A DNA stretch of 6,811 bases, taken from Candidatus Competibacteraceae bacterium (GTDB taxonomy: Bacteria; Pseudomonadota; Gammaproteobacteria; Competibacterales; Competibacteraceae). The position numbers were made by a program, and so were the translations under genes. Each line of letters starts with the position of its first letter. The first letter of the stretch is position 1. The notes under the pieces were generated by a model. The model was not told where the DNA came from. It did no database searches and saw only the letters and a list, made by a program, of their open reading frames with translations. This document shows, piece after piece, positions 6,061 to 6,811 of this stretch. The DNA lies in NCBI GenBank assembly GCA_020445045.1, contig JAGRHI010000268.1, positions 2,274-9,084 on the forward strand, in the 5' to 3' direction.

Positions 6061-6132
6061 CATGTCGCATTATATGTATCATACAATTGACAAAAAACCA
6101 TCGATAGATCCCCATTCAATGGATTGAATGGG
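6061..6132 (-). promoter_or_regulatory. Candidate promoter and operator dyad of the 5823 operon
   Basis: On the minus strand, a perfect TATAAT (+ strand 6069-6074) is preceded by a T-rich -35 region without a good hexamer; TTGTCA is present but only 13 bases away. Upstream lies a perfect inverted repeat, CCCATTCAAT-GG-ATTGAATGGG (6111-6132), centred roughly 60 bases before the inferred start. A weak -35 plus an upstream dyad is the arrangement of an activator-dependent promoter. The gene assignment and activation are inference. Confidence 0.42.
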
Positions 6133-6208
6133 TTGACAATAGATTTGAACCAAGAGGGTTTGACTGTCATATCCAACAGGTCACGACGCAAGCTGGCTCA
6201 AGCCAACA

Positions 6209-6220
6209 AACCAATTGGTT
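6209..6220. repeat. 12-bp perfect palindrome
   Basis: AACCAATTGGTT is fully self-complementary and is directly followed by GACA, giving a TTGACA hexamer at 6219-6224. TTGACA also occurs at 6087-6092 and 6133-6138 on the same strand, but none has a matching -10 at 16-18 bases. This could be a protein-binding site; otherwise 6133-6316 shows no convincing gene. Confidence 0.35.
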
Positions 6221-6316
6221 GACATGTGGCGAGAAAGGAGCGTCAGCCACTTGCCGGCGATCGCCAGCAGGCGGTCACTGGCTTGTCGGTTTCAGCATGA
6301 TCTGGATGACCGTTCC

Positions 6317-6356
6317 CAAGGCGGGCTGGAAGCGGTGCTGGAACTCCCGCGTTGAT
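6317..6356 (+). repeat. Right copy of the 40-bp direct repeat (displaced kinase 3' end)
   Basis: Identical to 121-160. Here it has no kinase gene in front of it, so it looks like a stranded 3' end. Read in the kinase frame it still ends in TGA (6353-6355), and the frame stays open back to 6164 with an ATG at 6224 (43 codons), but the upstream residues do not resemble a HATPase domain. DUF2789 starts 57 bases further on and may have been the original downstream neighbour of the left kinase gene. Confidence 0.88.
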
Positions 6357-6412
6357 GCACGCACCTATATTCGTACAGATCCGTCCACACCCAACCCCGT
6401 GAGGAGAAACGC

Positions 6413-6661
6413 ATGGACACCACGGCACATAATCTGAGCACGCTGTTCGAGCAACTGGGTCTGCCCGCCGACGCCAATGCCATCACGACCTTCATTCACT
6501 GGCACCGGCCACTCGACCCCAAGGTCCCACTGCATCAAGCCCTCTGGTGGCATCCGGTCCAGGCCGAGTTCCTGCGGCAAGCGATCGAGGAGGATTCGGA
6601 CTGGGCCGAACAGGTCGATGAACTCGACGCCCTGCTCCGCCCCGCGCCGGAAGCGTCCTGA
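6413..6661 (+). CDS. DUF2789 family protein
   Basis: An 82-aa cytoplasmic protein without signal peptide or membrane helix. It matches the DUF2789 pattern that I know from gammaproteobacteria: an N-terminal LSTLFEQLGL, an IHWHRPL segment around residues 28-34, ALWWHPVQAEFLRQAI, then an acidic EEDSDWAEQVDELDALLR near the C-terminus. Length is usual for the family and function is unknown. GAGGAG lies 6 bases before the ATG, a strong ribosome-binding site that fixes the start. It is convergent with hemF with only 23 bases between stops and no obvious terminator. The right copy of the 40-bp repeat ends 57 bases upstream, so its promoter may have been changed if the region was inserted. Confidence 0.87.
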   Translation: MDTTAHNLSTLFEQLGLPADANAITTFIHWHRPLDPKVPLHQALWWHPVQAEFLRQAIEEDSDWAEQVDELDALLRPAPEAS

Positions 6662-6684
6662 ACCCGGTCGCGGTGGCAAACGCC

Positions 6685-6811
6685 TCAAAGCCAGTCGCGC
6701 GGTTGCAGAAAGAAGGTGGACAACCGCGCTTCCGGGCTATCCGGTTCGGGCCGCCAGTCGTATTCCCAACGCACCCGTGGCGGCAGCGACATCAGAATCG
6801 ACTCGGTGCGC
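6685..6811 (-). CDS. hemF: Oxygen-dependent coproporphyrinogen III oxidase, C-terminal end (partial)
   Basis: The last 41 codons are read from the window edge to TGA at 6685-6687. The translation begins RTESILMSLPPRVRWEYDWRPEP and ends PRDWL, which matches the highly conserved HemF C-terminus (family pattern RTESILMS-PP-V-WEY ending in RDW). HemF oxidatively decarboxylates coproporphyrinogen III to protoporphyrinogen IX in aerobic haem synthesis, acting as a soluble dimer. The visible piece is intact and in frame, and the rest lies beyond the window. It serves as a chromosomal anchor on the right side and indicates an organism able to make haem in oxygen. Confidence 0.92.
   Translation of the reverse strand, partial: RTESILMSLPPRVRWEYDWRPEPDSPEARLSTFFLQPRDWL

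Noticed and set aside
5994..6170. 58-codon minus-strand frame (start MTVKPSWFKS) ending at the leader ribosome-binding site
   Set aside because: It spans the dyad and the TATAAT box, has no ribosome-binding site, and shows no recognisable protein features. A transcribed leader or promoter explains the region better, though its stop does overlap the next mini-ORF start.
161..6316. Insertion sequence or composite transposon between the 40-bp repeats
   Set aside because: No transposase gene and no terminal inverted repeats between the sequences after 161 and before 6316; the duplication is also far longer than usual target-site duplications.
6219..6437. 72-codon + strand frame upstream of DUF2789
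   Set aside because: It reads the 40-bp repeat out of the kinase register and runs into the DUF2789 start in another frame; no domain or ribosome-binding site.

Overview
The window looks like gammaproteobacterial chromosome. The right edge carries the 3' end of an oxygen-dependent coproporphyrinogen oxidase gene (hemF) convergent with a DUF2789 gene, and the left edge carries the 3' end of an ordinary HAMP-type sensor kinase gene. I cannot name a genus. Both edges are GC-rich housekeeping-type sequence. The block between them has uneven composition and holds genes I cannot name, apart from a two-component pair.

Layout from left to right: the last 52 codons of a sensor histidine kinase (+); a bidirectional terminator (173-201); a convergent gene for a secreted protein with a Gly-rich half and an Asp/Arg/Gln hexapeptide-repeat half (216-965, -); a divergent regulatory gap (966-1164); a membrane-bound PAS hybrid histidine kinase (1165-3396, +) overlapping a NarL/FixJ-type response regulator (3365-4021, +); a strong bidirectional terminator (4045-4077); two minus-strand genes in tandem, one for a small Gly/Cys-rich secreted protein (4122-4463) and one for a larger secreted protein of unknown family (4555-5823), separated by a 16-bp-arm hairpin; a 589-base non-coding stretch with a structured leader, a TATAAT box and two palindromes; DUF2789 (6413-6661, +); and the end of hemF (6685-6811, -).

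The most striking structure is a perfect 40-bp direct repeat. Positions 121-160 (the last 13 codons of the left kinase plus one base) recur at 6317-6356, just upstream of DUF2789. The repeats bracket 6156 bp holding the two-component system and all three secreted-protein genes. This is what is expected if a block inserted at the 3' end of the kinase gene, kept that gene intact and pushed its original 3' end to the far side. No integrase or transposase is visible inside, so the mechanism is open.

Working hypothesis (inference): the block is a self-contained sense-and-secrete cassette. The hybrid kinase would sense an external or membrane cue and, with its LuxR-type regulator, control the flanking genes for glycine-rich exported proteins. 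The secreted proteins share a signal peptide plus Gly-rich tracts but no recognisable enzymatic domain, so a surface, matrix or envelope role is more likely than catalysis.
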